Assembly (NCBI RefSeq): GCF_003687725.1
Contig: NZ_RDOJ01000003.1
Span: forward strand, 189,605-253,604
DNA length: 64,000 nucleotides
DNA from: Faecalibacter macacae
GTDB lineage: Bacteria; Bacteroidota; Bacteroidia; Flavobacteriales; Weeksellaceae
Direction: 5' to 3'
Shown here in pieces: positions 36,290 to 44,525 of the stretch. The first letter of the stretch is position 1. Each line of letters begins with the position of its first letter. Made by a program: the position numbers and the translations under genes. The notes below the pieces were generated by a model. That model saw only the letters and a program-made list of their open reading frames with translations. It did not search any database and had not been told where the DNA came from.

Positions 36290-36774
36290 TTTTGCTTGGT
36301 AAAATTTAATGTAGAATAAGCAATTCCGAAATCTTTGTCGAAATTTATATATGGAAAATCAGCTTTCAAAACCATTTTGATAATTGCAAAATGATGTATG
36401 CTATGATCGATACAATATACCAATTCACGACCAATTGTTGAATTTACTTCTAAAACATCATCACCAATTAATTGCTCTAAAACAATAGGTTGATCAAAAT
36501 CTAATTGTTCAATTTCAACTTTTATTTTAGCAATTGTATCTAATGTATATTCAGTAGAAGTTTCAATTTTCAATTCTCTTTTACGAGAATCAAAGCAAAC
36601 AATTTTTTCAGCTTGCAATAAACATTGAAAAAACTCAACAATGTGACGTACATGTTTTCCAATAGTTTGTTTATTGATTAAATCGACTGTTTTTGTATAT
36701 TCTTCATCATTTAGTTGATAAAGTATATTTTCTAGTTGGTTTAAAGTTTGATGAATTGATTCTTTGATTTGCAT
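36286..36774 (-). CDS. DinB-like four-helix metal-binding protein
   Basis: 162 residues from the ATG at 36774; a longer in-frame start would lie upstream of the promoter. Four amphipathic helices with histidines typical of DinB/YfiT-like proteins: GKHVRHIVEFF (near residue 38) and YCIDHSIHHFAIIKM (near 120). The family is known for metal-dependent thiol-linked reactions in some members, but the reaction here is not known. Coupled with the downstream ATP-grasp gene through an ATGA overlap. Confidence 0.78.
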   Translation of the reverse strand: MQIKESIHQTLNQLENILYQLNDEEYTKTVDLINKQTIGKHVRHIVEFFQCLLQAEKIVCFDSRKRELKIETSTEYTLDTIAKIKVEIEQLDFDQPIVLEQLIGDDVLEVNSTIGRELVYCIDHSIHHFAIIKMVLKADFPYINFDKDFGIAYSTLNFTKQK

Positions 36775-36782
36775 ACTGTTTG

Positions 36783-36813
36783 CAAAGATAATTCTACTTT
36801 TGAACAAATTCAA
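36783..36813 (-). promoter_or_regulatory. Promoter of the DinB / ATP-grasp operon
   Basis: TTG (36811-36813), 20-bp spacer and TATCTTTG (36783-36790) on the minus strand; predicted start near 36779, leaving a leader of about 5 nt. Confidence 0.55.
36795..36802 (+). promoter_or_regulatory. -7 box for the NRDE gene
   Basis: TACTTTTG, 19 bp ahead of the ATG at 36822. It lies between the elements of the divergent promoter, so the two promoters overlap. Confidence 0.45.
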
Positions 36814-36821
36814 TTTTAGCC

Positions 36822-37472
36822 ATGTGTATCATCAGTTTTTATAAAAAAAACGATCAAGTTTTATTAACACATAATCGGGACGAAAGTATTTCGAGAACAG
36901 CTTCTTTACAAGTTGAAGAAAGGATTTGGGAAGGAAATACATATTATGCTCCCGTTGATCAAGAAAAACAGGGAACTTGGATATTTTATAATGAAAATTA
37001 TATCGCTTGTATTTTAAATGGTGGAAAAATAAAACCTACTAATCTAAAATCAAATTACAGAAAGAGTAGAGGATTGATTTTATTAGATTTAATGAAATTT
37101 AATGATGTATATGATTTTATTGAAAATGAAGTTCTTACAGATATTGCACCGTTTACGATATTTGTTTATCAGATAAAAAATAAAAAAACTCACCTCTTAT
37201 TTTGGGATGAAAAAGAGCTGGAAGTAAATGATTTAACTGACAAAGAATTCGCTTTTAGATGTTCTATGACATTATATAGTTCAGAAAAAATGTATGAATT
37301 AGAAAAAAAATTCCCTAAATTTAATGAAGTATCACCAAGCGATATATTCGCTATTCATCAATCAATTCAAATGAATGATGGCGATGTAGCTAAAGGAAAA
37401 GCGACAACCTCTATCACTCAGATTTTTGTAAATAATTCAGAAATCAACATGAAATATTGTCCGTTTTTTTAA
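36822..37472 (+). CDS. NRDE-family protein
   Basis: 216-residue protein starting MCIISFYKK and carrying THNRDESISR (residues 16-25), the Asn-Arg-Asp-Glu motif that names the family (TANGO2-like). Cys2 is positioned like an N-terminal nucleophile after Met removal, as in Ntn hydrolases, but activity is unproven. GTWIFYNENYIACILNGG and YRKSRGLILLDLM are further conserved parts. Single gene with its own promoter. Function unknown. Confidence 0.8.
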   Translation: MCIISFYKKNDQVLLTHNRDESISRTASLQVEERIWEGNTYYAPVDQEKQGTWIFYNENYIACILNGGKIKPTNLKSNYRKSRGLILLDLMKFNDVYDFIENEVLTDIAPFTIFVYQIKNKKTHLLFWDEKELEVNDLTDKEFAFRCSMTLYSSEKMYELEKKFPKFNEVSPSDIFAIHQSIQMNDGDVAKGKATTSITQIFVNNSEINMKYCPFF

Positions 37473-37560
37473 GATCATCATTAAAAAATGTCATTATGTG
37501 TCAATTAGATAATAATTGTAGAACAAAGGCATAATTTATGATATTAGCTATAGTAATGTT

Positions 37561-37568
37561 TATATTTG
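37561..37568 (+). promoter_or_regulatory. -7 box for clpC
   Basis: TATATTTG, predicted start near 37572 and a 16-nt leader to the ATG at 37588; -33 element weak. Confidence 0.5.
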
Positions 37569-37587
37569 ATAAAAGACAGTTTATATA

Positions 37588-40125
37588 ATGAATGATAATT
37601 TCTCACAACAAGTAAAAGATGTAATTGCTTACAGCAAGGAAGAAGCATTAAGATTAGGGCACGACCAAATTGGGACGGAGCACTTAATGTTGGGTATTCT
37701 TCGTGATGGTGAGGGAAAAGCAATTTCTGTCTTAGAGGCATTGAACGTAGATTTGAAAGAATTACGTCAGAAAATTGAGAACCTAAATCCACCGAAAGAC
37801 ACAACTGTTAATCATATTAAAAATTTAAGCTTAACAAAACAAGCTGAACGTGCATTAAAAACAACATTTTTAGAAGCTAAACTTTTTAAGAGTGCGACTG
37901 TTAATACTGTTCATTTATTGTTATGTATTTTAAGAAACGAAAATGATCCTATCACGAAATTGATGAATAAATTCGAGATTGATTATAACACAATCAAGGA
38001 AGAATTCAAATTCCAATTTCAGGATAATGATATAGTAGATTCACCAAGAGCGGAGAATCCTTCTTACGAAGGTGATTCAGATATGGGAAGCGAATTTGAT
38101 CGTCCTTCTATGAGTAAATCTACAGCAAAAAGTAAAACTCCAGTTTTAGATAATTTTGGTCGTGATTTAACTGCGATTGCGCAAGAAGGAAAATTAGATC
38201 CTGTTGTTGGACGCGAAAAAGAAATTGAACGGGTTTCTCAGATTTTATCTCGTCGTAAAAAGAACAATCCATTATTAATTGGTGAACCAGGAGTTGGTAA
38301 ATCTGCGATTGCTGAAGGTTTAGCGTTACGAATCATCCAACGTAAAGTTTCTCGTGTTTTATTTAATAAACGTGTAGTTACTTTAGATTTAGCATCTTTA
38401 GTTGCTGGAACTAAATATCGTGGACAATTTGAAGAACGTATGAAAGCAATCATGAATGAATTAGAGAAAAATGATGATATCATTTTATTCATTGATGAGT
38501 TACATACTATTGTTGGAGCAGGAGGAGCAACAGGTTCTTTAGATGCATCTAACATGTTTAAACCAGCATTGGCTCGTGGAGAGTTACAATGTATTGGTGC
38601 TACAACTTTGGACGAGTATCGTCAGTACATCGAGAAAGATGGTGCATTAGTACGTCGTTTTCAAAATGTAATGGTAGAGCCAACAACGCCAGAAGAAACG
38701 TTGCAAATCTTAAATAATATAAAAGATAAATACGAAGCGCATCATAATGTAAATTATACTGATGAAGCATTAAAAGCTTGTGTTAGTTTAACAACACGTT
38801 ACATTACAGATCGTTTTTTACCAGACAAAGCAATTGATGCTTTAGATGAAGCTGGTTCTCGTGTTCATATTAAAAATATTAGAGTTCCTCAGGAAATTCT
38901 TGATCTAGAAAGTAAATTAGAAGAAGTAAGAGAGGAAAAAACGAAGGTTGTAAAATCTCAGAAATACGAAGAAGCTGCTCGTTTACGTGATACAGAAAAA
39001 CAATTAGAAGCTGATTTAAAACGTGCGCAAGCAGAATGGATGCAGGCATCAAAACAAAATCGTGAAACAGTAACAGAAGATAATGTAGCTGAAGTTGTTT
39101 CGATGATGAGTGGAGTTCCAGTACATCGTGTTGCAGAAAAAGAACTGAAAAAATTAGCTCAAATGAATGAGTTAATGAAAGGTAAAGTGATCGGTCAAGA
39201 TGATGCAGTTACTAAAGTTGTGAAAGCAATTCAGCGTAACCGTGCAGGTCTTAAAGATCCTAACAAACCAATTGGTTCATTTATTTTCTTAGGAACTACA
39301 GGTGTTGGTAAAACGCAATTAGCTAAGGTTTTAGCAAAAGAGTTGTTTGATTCTTCAGATGCATTAATTCGTATTGATATGTCTGAGTATATGGAGAAAT
39401 TTGCCGTATCTCGTTTAGTTGGTGCACCTCCAGGCTACGTTGGTTACGAAGAAGGTGGTCAATTAACAGAAGCAGTTCGTCGTAAGCCATATGCAGTGAT
39501 TTTGTTAGATGAAATAGAGAAAGCGCATCCAGATGTATTCAATATTTTATTACAAATTTTAGATGATGGTCATGTAACGGATAGTTTAGGTAGAAAAGTA
39601 GATTTCCGTAATACGATAATCATTTTAACATCTAATATTGGTACACGTCAATTAAAAGAATTTGGTGATGGAGTTGGATTTGGAACTTCAGCAAAACAAA
39701 ACTCAGCTGATGAACGTGCTAAATCAACAATTGAAACAGCATTAAAACGTGCATTCGCTCCTGAATTCTTAAATCGTATTGATGATATTATTTTCTTCAA
39801 TTCTTTAACGAAAGAAAATATCATGAATATTATTGATATTGAATTAGCTAATTTATATGAGCGTTTAACAGCTTTAGATTATCATTTAGAGTTAACGCCA
39901 GAAGCAAGAGATTTCATTGCTGATAAAGGATTTGATAAGGATTATGGTGCTCGTCCATTGAAACGCGCTATCCAGAAATATATAGAAGATCCAATGGCAG
40001 AAGAAATCATTAATGCTGAAATTACAGAAGGTGATCATTTGATTTTAGAGTTAAATGAAGCTAAAGATGGTGTAAAGATTTCTGTTAAAGGAAAAACGGA
40101 AGAAGCAGAAGAGGAGAAACAATAA
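37588..40125 (+). CDS. clpC: ATP-dependent Clp protease ATP-binding subunit ClpC
   Basis: 845-residue Hsp100 unfoldase that feeds substrates to ClpP. Clp_N repeats fill the first ~150 residues (SKEEALRLGHDQIGTEHLML). AAA-1 has Walker A GEPGVGKS (near 232) and LFIDELHTIVG; AAA-2 has GTTGVGKT (near 572) and LLDEIEKAHPDVFNILLQ. Between them is a UVR-like coiled segment (SQKYEEAARLRDTEKQLEAD), which marks it as ClpC rather than ClpA or ClpB. The protein ends in an acidic tail. Closed by the terminator at 40149-40184. Confidence 0.94.
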   Translation: MNDNFSQQVKDVIAYSKEEALRLGHDQIGTEHLMLGILRDGEGKAISVLEALNVDLKELRQKIENLNPPKDTTVNHIKNLSLTKQAERALKTTFLEAKLFKSATVNTVHLLLCILRNENDPITKLMNKFEIDYNTIKEEFKFQFQDNDIVDSPRAENPSYEGDSDMGSEFDRPSMSKSTAKSKTPVLDNFGRDLTAIAQEGKLDPVVGREKEIERVSQILSRRKKNNPLLIGEPGVGKSAIAEGLALRIIQRKVSRVLFNKRVVTLDLASLVAGTKYRGQFEERMKAIMNELEKNDDIILFIDELHTIVGAGGATGSLDASNMFKPALARGELQCIGATTLDEYRQYIEKDGALVRRFQNVMVEPTTPEETLQILNNIKDKYEAHHNVNYTDEALKACVSLTTRYITDRFLPDKAIDALDEAGSRVHIKNIRVPQEILDLESKLEEVREEKTKVVKSQKYEEAARLRDTEKQLEADLKRAQAEWMQASKQNRETVTEDNVAEVVSMMSGVPVHRVAEKELKKLAQMNELMKGKVIGQDDAVTKVVKAIQRNRAGLKDPNKPIGSFIFLGTTGVGKTQLAKVLAKELFDSSDALIRIDMSEYMEKFAVSRLVGAPPGYVGYEEGGQLTEAVRRKPYAVILLDEIEKAHPDVFNILLQILDDGHVTDSLGRKVDFRNTIIILTSNIGTRQLKEFGDGVGFGTSAKQNSADERAKSTIETALKRAFAPEFLNRIDDIIFFNSLTKENIMNIIDIELANLYERLTALDYHLELTPEARDFIADKGFDKDYGARPLKRAIQKYIEDPMAEEIINAEITEGDHLILELNEAKDGVKISVKGKTEEAEEEKQ

Positions 40126-40148
40126 GAGTTTCATTCTTAAATAAATAC

Positions 40149-40184
40149 AAAAAGCTCGTAAATAAATAGTTTACGGGCTTTTTT
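40149..40184 (+). terminator. Terminator of clpC
   Basis: 10-bp stem (40153-40162 with 40170-40179, including a G-U pair) followed by T-run 40179-40184. The T-run lies where the -33 element of the RNase P promoter is expected. Confidence 0.8.
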
Positions 40185-40202
40185 ATTCGCTATTATTTAT
40201 CT

Positions 40203-40210
40203 TACATTTG
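40203..40210 (+). promoter_or_regulatory. -7 box of rnpB
   Basis: TACATTTG a few bases ahead of the mature RNase P RNA 5' end, giving a start near 40214-40215. Confidence 0.6.
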
Positions 40211-40214
40211 TACC

Positions 40215-40526
40215 AAGCAAGCCACTTTGTCGCTGCGAATTTATTTCGGAGAGGAAAGTCTGGACACCATAGAGAAGGCATAGCGGGTAACACCCGTCCG
40301 TCGTGAGGCGAGGACAAGTGCAACAGAAAGCAGGTACAGTTCGGCTGTAGTGAAACCAGGTAAACTCTATGCGGTGAAATGCCATGTATACCAACAGTTA
40401 AGAGCTTCTCGTTCGTTGTTGGGGGGTAGGCAGCTCGAGACTTGGAGTAATTCAAGTTCTAGATAAATGACAAAGCGTTATAATTTATTGTAACTGACAG
40501 AATCCGGCTTATCGGCTTGCTTTTTT
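40215..40526 (+). ncRNA. rnpB: RNase P RNA, bacterial class A
   Basis: Catalytic RNA that cleaves the 5' leader of pre-tRNAs. The ends pair as helix P1 (AAGCAAGCC at 40215 with GGCTTGCTT at about 40514-40522). The conserved 5' core GAGGAAAGTCTGGACACC starts near 40251, and the 3' core ACAGAATCCGGCTTAT near 40497 supplies the P4 partner. Central ATAGCGGGTAACACCCGTCC and AACAGAAAGCAGGTACAG fit P10-P12 and J regions. The GGCTTGC half of P1 is followed by T6, ending the transcript. Hypothetical reading frames over this interval on the other strand are not real genes. Confidence 0.95.
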
Positions 40527-40648
40527 CTTCTCTCAAACATTCTTCAATAAATTGCATTTTGAATTTTTAGTAATCTAATAAAAAATGTATAGATATGTTT
40601 TGTAATAAAATATCCGATACAAATGCTTATTAATTATTTATTGAAATT

Positions 40649-40695
40649 TACCTAATTTTAGGTATTGATAATTTTATTTAATTACTACATCTTTG
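40649..40695 (+). promoter_or_regulatory. Operator-promoter unit P1 (7-2-7 inverted repeat)
   Basis: TACCTAA-TT-TTAGGTA (40649-40664) is an inverted repeat of two heptamers with a 2-bp gap, the geometry used by NarL/FixJ-type regulators. TTG (40665-40667) follows directly, then a 20-bp spacer and CATCTTTG (40688-40695, one mismatch to TAnnTTTG). The operator centre lies about 42 bp ahead of the predicted start, a usual place for an activator. The same unit recurs at 40848-40894. Confidence 0.6.
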
Positions 40696-40847
40696 CACCA
40701 CAAACAAGTTTAGAATCTTCTGATATAAACAATAAAACTAAATTAAATCGAATTACATCAATTATAACAAGTAATGGGTGTTTTTAGATTGAGTTGCAAT
40801 AAAAGTGATAATTGTATATAAGCATTTTTAAATAATTATAATGAAAT

Positions 40848-40894
40848 TACCTAATTTTAGGTATTGGCTAGATTAATTAATTATTTGATCTTTG
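40848..40894 (+). promoter_or_regulatory. Operator-promoter unit P2 (copy of P1)
   Basis: Same TACCTAA-TT-TTAGGTA palindrome (40848-40863), TTG at 40864-40866, 20-bp spacer and GATCTTTG (40887-40894). Flanking bases (TGAAATT before, TTG after) are also shared with P1, while the spacers differ, so the regulatory parts have been conserved or copied. Confidence 0.6.
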
Positions 40895-40897
40895 TAT

Positions 40898-40970
40898 AAC
40901 TAATTACTAACAACTTAAACCTAAACTAAAAGAAAATTAAAAAAGGGATTCCGTAAGGGATTCCTTTTTT
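40898..40970 (+). ncRNA. Candidate small RNA from promoter P2
   Basis: Transcript of about 73 nt predicted from the P2 promoter to the terminator at 40943-40970. The 5' part is an unstructured A/C-rich run without an ATG; no protein can be encoded. Transcripts from P1 reading to the same terminator would be about 270 nt. Function unknown, and expression is inferred only from the promoter and terminator. Confidence 0.45.
40943..40970 (+). terminator. Terminator of the P1/P2 transcript
   Basis: 10-bp stem AAGGGATTCC/GGGATTCCTT (two G-U pairs) closed by a GUAA tetraloop and followed by T4 beyond the stem. Confidence 0.8.
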
Positions 40971-41001
40971 CTTTTTGAATAAGTATTTAAAATTCTCATA
41001 T

Positions 41002-41033
41002 AAAAAAAGCCCTAAGTGAAGACTTAGGGCTTT
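41002..41033 (-). terminator. Terminator of the transketolase cluster
   Basis: 11-bp perfect stem AAAGCCCTAAG/CTTAGGGCTTT (41006-41016 with 41023-41033); A-run 41002-41008 gives the U-tract on the minus strand. Confidence 0.85.
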
Positions 41034-41055
41034 ATAATTTATCGTTTAATCTTTT

Positions 41056-42003
41056 TTATTTTAATAAAGATTTTACTTTTTCAATAACAGCAGTAGAATC
41101 AATTCCGTATTTCTTCATTAATTCCGCTGGAGTAGCAGATTCACCAAAAGTATCGTTTACAGCAACAAAAGCTTGTGGTGTTGGACATTTCTGAGCTAAA
41201 ACTCTAGCAACAGATTCACCTAAACCTCCTAAAATGTTATGCTCTTCTGCTGTAACAATTTTACCTGTTTTCTTAACAGAATTGATGATAATTTCTTCAT
41301 CTAAAGGTTTAATTGTATGGATGTTGATTACCTCACAAGAAATTCCTTCTTTCTCTAATTCAGCAGCAGCAATTAAAGATTCCCAAACTAAGTGTCCAGT
41401 TGCAACGATTGTTACATCTGTACCTTCGTTCATTAAGATACCTTTTCCGATTTCGAATTTTTGGTCAGCTGGTGTAAAAACAGGAACAGCTGGACGTCCA
41501 AAACGTAAGTAAACAGGTCCTTCGTATTCAGCAGCAGCGATTGTAGCAGCTTTTGTTTGGTTGTAATCACAAGGATTAATAACTACCATACCTGGTAACA
41601 TTTTCATTAATCCGATATCTTCTAAAGTTTGGTGAGTTGCACCATCTTCACCTAAAGTTAATCCAGCGTGAGAAGCAGCAATTTTCACATTCTTATCAGA
41701 ATATGCAATTGATTGACGAATTTGATCGTAAACACGAGCCGTAGAGAATTCAGCAAATGTTCCAGTAAAAGGAATTTTTCCACCGATTGTTAAACCAGCT
41801 GCGATTCCCATCATATTAGCTTCTGCGATTCCGATTTGGAAAAAACGATCTGGATTTTCCTTGATAAATTGATCCATTTTTAAAGAACCAATTAAGTCAG
41901 CACATAATGCTACAACATTAGGATTTGTTCTTCCTAACTCAGTTAATCCGTCTCCGAATCCACTACGTGTATCTTTTTTTTCTGTGTATGTTAAATCGAT
42001 CAT
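41056..42003 (-). CDS. Transketolase, C-terminal subunit
   Basis: 315-residue half of a split transketolase, covering the Pyr and C-terminal domains. The Glu that activates thiamine diphosphate is in FQIGIAEANMMGIAAG (near residue 61). SHAGLTLGEDGATHQTLEDI (near 110-129) and the substrate-binding YLRFGRPAVPV are conserved. It works with the N-terminal subunit at 43549-44394 in the pentose phosphate pathway. In flavobacteria the two halves are usually neighbours; here an exported-protein gene separates them. Confidence 0.93.
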   Translation of the reverse strand: MIDLTYTEKKDTRSGFGDGLTELGRTNPNVVALCADLIGSLKMDQFIKENPDRFFQIGIAEANMMGIAAGLTIGGKIPFTGTFAEFSTARVYDQIRQSIAYSDKNVKIAASHAGLTLGEDGATHQTLEDIGLMKMLPGMVVINPCDYNQTKAATIAAAEYEGPVYLRFGRPAVPVFTPADQKFEIGKGILMNEGTDVTIVATGHLVWESLIAAAELEKEGISCEVINIHTIKPLDEEIIINSVKKTGKIVTAEEHNILGGLGESVARVLAQKCPTPQAFVAVNDTFGESATPAELMKKYGIDSTAVIEKVKSLLK

Positions 42004-42050
42004 TGTAATTGTTTTTTATGTGGAGTTTGCCTCCTTTTTGTTTTATCTAA

Positions 42051-43517
42051 TTAATCTAAAGAATCAAAGAATTTTTTAAGCTTTTCTTTGTCTTCTTTTT
42101 TGAACGAATCATATTTTGTATTTAATTCCCAAACACTTTTTCTGACAGCATCAACTGTTGATGAAAGATCAACATATCCACTTTGATAAATGTATAAATC
42201 GCAAATTTGACCAGTATAATTATAAATAATTTCTTTTAAATCGTTACTTGAAAAATCAGGAATTCGACTTTTTAAATCTTTACAATGTGAAGGTGCAATA
42301 TCTAAATAATATTTAGCGCCTTCTTCGTCAATAGCCAGTTTAACATCTTTTAACGATGTATTTTTATATGCAGATTGATAATCTAATGCGACATCAGTTG
42401 CATAAACTGCAGCATCTACACTATCTAAAGCGACTTCTTCATTTTGAATTACTTCTTGATGTTTTTCGAATTTAAAGTTTTTTGCTTTATCAAAATATTG
42501 TTTAAAATTATTATTTAGTTCCTTTGCTTCGTCAGTTGTAATCAAACCATTCTTTTTGTACAATTGAATCGTTTTTTTTGTTGACGCCTCTGTTGCTTTT
42601 ATTGCTTTAGCACGATCAAAATCAAAATTGTTATCAAAATCTGTATCTAATGTAATTACCGTCAATGCTAATGGTGCCATACTATTAAACAATGTATTTA
42701 CCTTGTCATTATCGGAAGTAGATAACATATAATATTCGTATAACGGATCCTCATATCTATTATCAGAATTATTTAGATAAGATAAATCTTCAGGTTGACT
42801 AATTGTATCAATTTCGTATAAAGATTTATACAATTCTTTTAGTTTTACAATATTGTCTTCGTATGTTTTGATTGATTTATTTTCATCAAAATATACCTTT
42901 AGATTTGATTTTTCAATTCGATTTAATACTAATGAACTTGAATTATCACTATCTCCAACTTTTACAATTAATCCTTTAATAGGTTGTTGAGGTAGAAGAT
43001 AACTAGCATTGTTTATTGCATTTTTTTCGTCAATACAATAAATTGTTTTTTCATTTTCTGCATTAGGATCAACTAACTGGTAATTATTACATGTATACCC
43101 GTTAATTTTTTCAGTACGATTTAGATTTACAAGTTTGTTTTTTAGTGTAAAATAATCTGCATTATATGGAAGATATTCTTTGGAATCAGAATAATCATAT
43201 AATGTAGGAGTTTTAATACTGATTTGATTTTCTAACGAATTTAATTTTACATCGAAGTAATGCTCTTTCGTTATCAAAAAAGCCGAGGAATTAAATCCTT
43301 CAAATAAAAAATCATTATCAGAATGTCCTAATAAACTTTCTTTACCAATGTAAATACTCAGTTTGTTTTCTAAAATATTATCGATTGGATACATAGCTGA
43401 TAATTCTTCAGAAACATTGTAATCATACACTAAACGTTGATCAAAACTGTGAGTTTTTTCTTGCGCTAATAATGTTAAAGAACAAAGAGTTAGTATGGAA
43501 TAAAATAATTTTTTCAT
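42051..43517 (-). CDS. Exported protein between the transketolase halves
   Basis: 488 residues with a signal peptide (MKKLFYSILTLCSLTLLAQ). The N-terminal half is beta-rich with a phrase like INGYTCNNYQLVDPNAENEK (near 140) and IYCIDE, resembling GLPGLI/DUF4412-type periplasmic proteins of Bacteroidota. The C-terminal half is mainly helical and acidic, with three further Cys. No catalytic motif recognised. All three genes 44394-41056 run the same way with gaps of 31 and 47 bp, so co-transcription with both transketolase genes is likely. Confidence 0.7.
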   Translation of the reverse strand: MKKLFYSILTLCSLTLLAQEKTHSFDQRLVYDYNVSEELSAMYPIDNILENKLSIYIGKESLLGHSDNDFLFEGFNSSAFLITKEHYFDVKLNSLENQISIKTPTLYDYSDSKEYLPYNADYFTLKNKLVNLNRTEKINGYTCNNYQLVDPNAENEKTIYCIDEKNAINNASYLLPQQPIKGLIVKVGDSDNSSSLVLNRIEKSNLKVYFDENKSIKTYEDNIVKLKELYKSLYEIDTISQPEDLSYLNNSDNRYEDPLYEYYMLSTSDNDKVNTLFNSMAPLALTVITLDTDFDNNFDFDRAKAIKATEASTKKTIQLYKKNGLITTDEAKELNNNFKQYFDKAKNFKFEKHQEVIQNEEVALDSVDAAVYATDVALDYQSAYKNTSLKDVKLAIDEEGAKYYLDIAPSHCKDLKSRIPDFSSNDLKEIIYNYTGQICDLYIYQSGYVDLSSTVDAVRKSVWELNTKYDSFKKEDKEKLKKFFDSLD

Positions 43518-43548
43518 AGTTGCATGGTTGTGGAATTATATGATGATT

Positions 43549-44394
43549 CTAGTAATCTCCTAATTCAGTCACTGGATTTTGCTCTAAAGCGGAAGCTAAT
43601 TGATCGTCAGAAGGAGCTTTACCATGCCAAGCATGTGTACCCATCATGAAGTCAACACCATTACCCATTTCTGTGTGTAATAAAATTGCAACTGGTTTTC
43701 CTTGTCCTGTTAATGATTTAGCTTGTGCTAATACAGCTAAGATAGCTTCTAGGTCGTTTCCTTTTGGTTCATCTAAAACAACCCATCCAAAAGCTTCAAA
43801 TTTAGCTTTTAAATCACCTAATGGTAAAACGTGATCTGTATCACCGTCAATTTGACGACCGTTGTAATCAACTGTAGCGATGATGTTATCTACATTTTTA
43901 CCAGCAGCAAACATTAAAGCTTCCCATACCTGACCTTCTTGTAATTCACCATCACCGTGTAATGTGTAAACTAATTTATCGTCGTTATTTAATTTTTTAG
44001 CTAAAGCAGCTCCAATTGCAACAGATAAACCTTGTCCTAAAGATCCAGAAGCGATACGTACACCAGGTAAACCTTCGTGAGTAGTTGGGTGACCTTGTAA
44101 ACGTGTGTTTAATTTTCTGAAAGTGTTTAATTCTTCAACTGGGAAGTATCCAGAACGTGCTAACACACTATAAAAAACTGGAGAGATGTGTCCGTTTGAT
44201 AAGAAGAATAAATCTTCGTTTTTCCCGTCCATTGAGAAATCTGTAGAATGTGTCATTACGTTACCATATAATGCAGTTAAAAATTCTGCACATCCTAATG
44301 ATCCACCTGGGTGTCCACTATTTACGGCATGAACCATTCTTAAAATGTCTCTTCTTGTTTGTTGTACTTGTGTTTGAAGTTCTTGAAGTGTCAT
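43549..44394 (-). CDS. Transketolase, N-terminal subunit
   Basis: 281-residue half carrying the PP domain. The thiamine-diphosphate motif starts GDGELQEGQVWEA (near 144-156) and ends NGRQIDGDT (near 175). GHPGGSLGCAEF near residue 28 and the loop GHPTTHEGLPGVRIASGSLGQ around 95-115 are conserved substrate or cofactor sites. First gene of the cluster, with a -7 box at 44417-44424. Confidence 0.93.
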   Translation of the reverse strand: MTLQELQTQVQQTRRDILRMVHAVNSGHPGGSLGCAEFLTALYGNVMTHSTDFSMDGKNEDLFFLSNGHISPVFYSVLARSGYFPVEELNTFRKLNTRLQGHPTTHEGLPGVRIASGSLGQGLSVAIGAALAKKLNNDDKLVYTLHGDGELQEGQVWEALMFAAGKNVDNIIATVDYNGRQIDGDTDHVLPLGDLKAKFEAFGWVVLDEPKGNDLEAILAVLAQAKSLTGQGKPVAILLHTEMGNGVDFMMGTHAWHGKAPSDDQLASALEQNPVTELGDY

Positions 44395-44416
44395 GTTTGT
44401 TTAAATATATTTGTTA

Positions 44417-44424
44417 CAAAAATA
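44417..44424 (-). promoter_or_regulatory. -7 box for the transketolase cluster
   Basis: TATTTTTG on the minus strand; predicted start near 44413 and a 19-nt leader. No clear -33 element. Confidence 0.5.
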
Positions 44425-44480
44425 AGCTATTTTTTACGTGTTCTAAAATGATTCTAGTTATAGAATCTATAAAATTTTAC

Positions 44481-44520
44481 AAAAAATAAAAGCCCAACTA
44501 TCCGTAGATAATCAGGCTTT
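44481..44520 (-). terminator. Terminator of the symporter operon
   Basis: On the minus strand a 14-bp stem with three G-U pairs and a UACG tetraloop (stem 44489-44520), followed by a U-rich tract (from the A-rich 44481-44490). Confidence 0.75.
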
Positions 44521-44525
44521 CTATA

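Noticed and set aside
40183-40455. Overlapping 90- and 65-codon minus-strand frames
   Set aside because: They are antisense to the RNase P RNA, whose conserved core and P1 ends are clear.
42006-42040. Small GGAG/CTCC hairpin followed by T's between tktC and the exported-protein gene
   Set aside because: The stem is only four base pairs and the T-run lies on the strand that carries no gene here.
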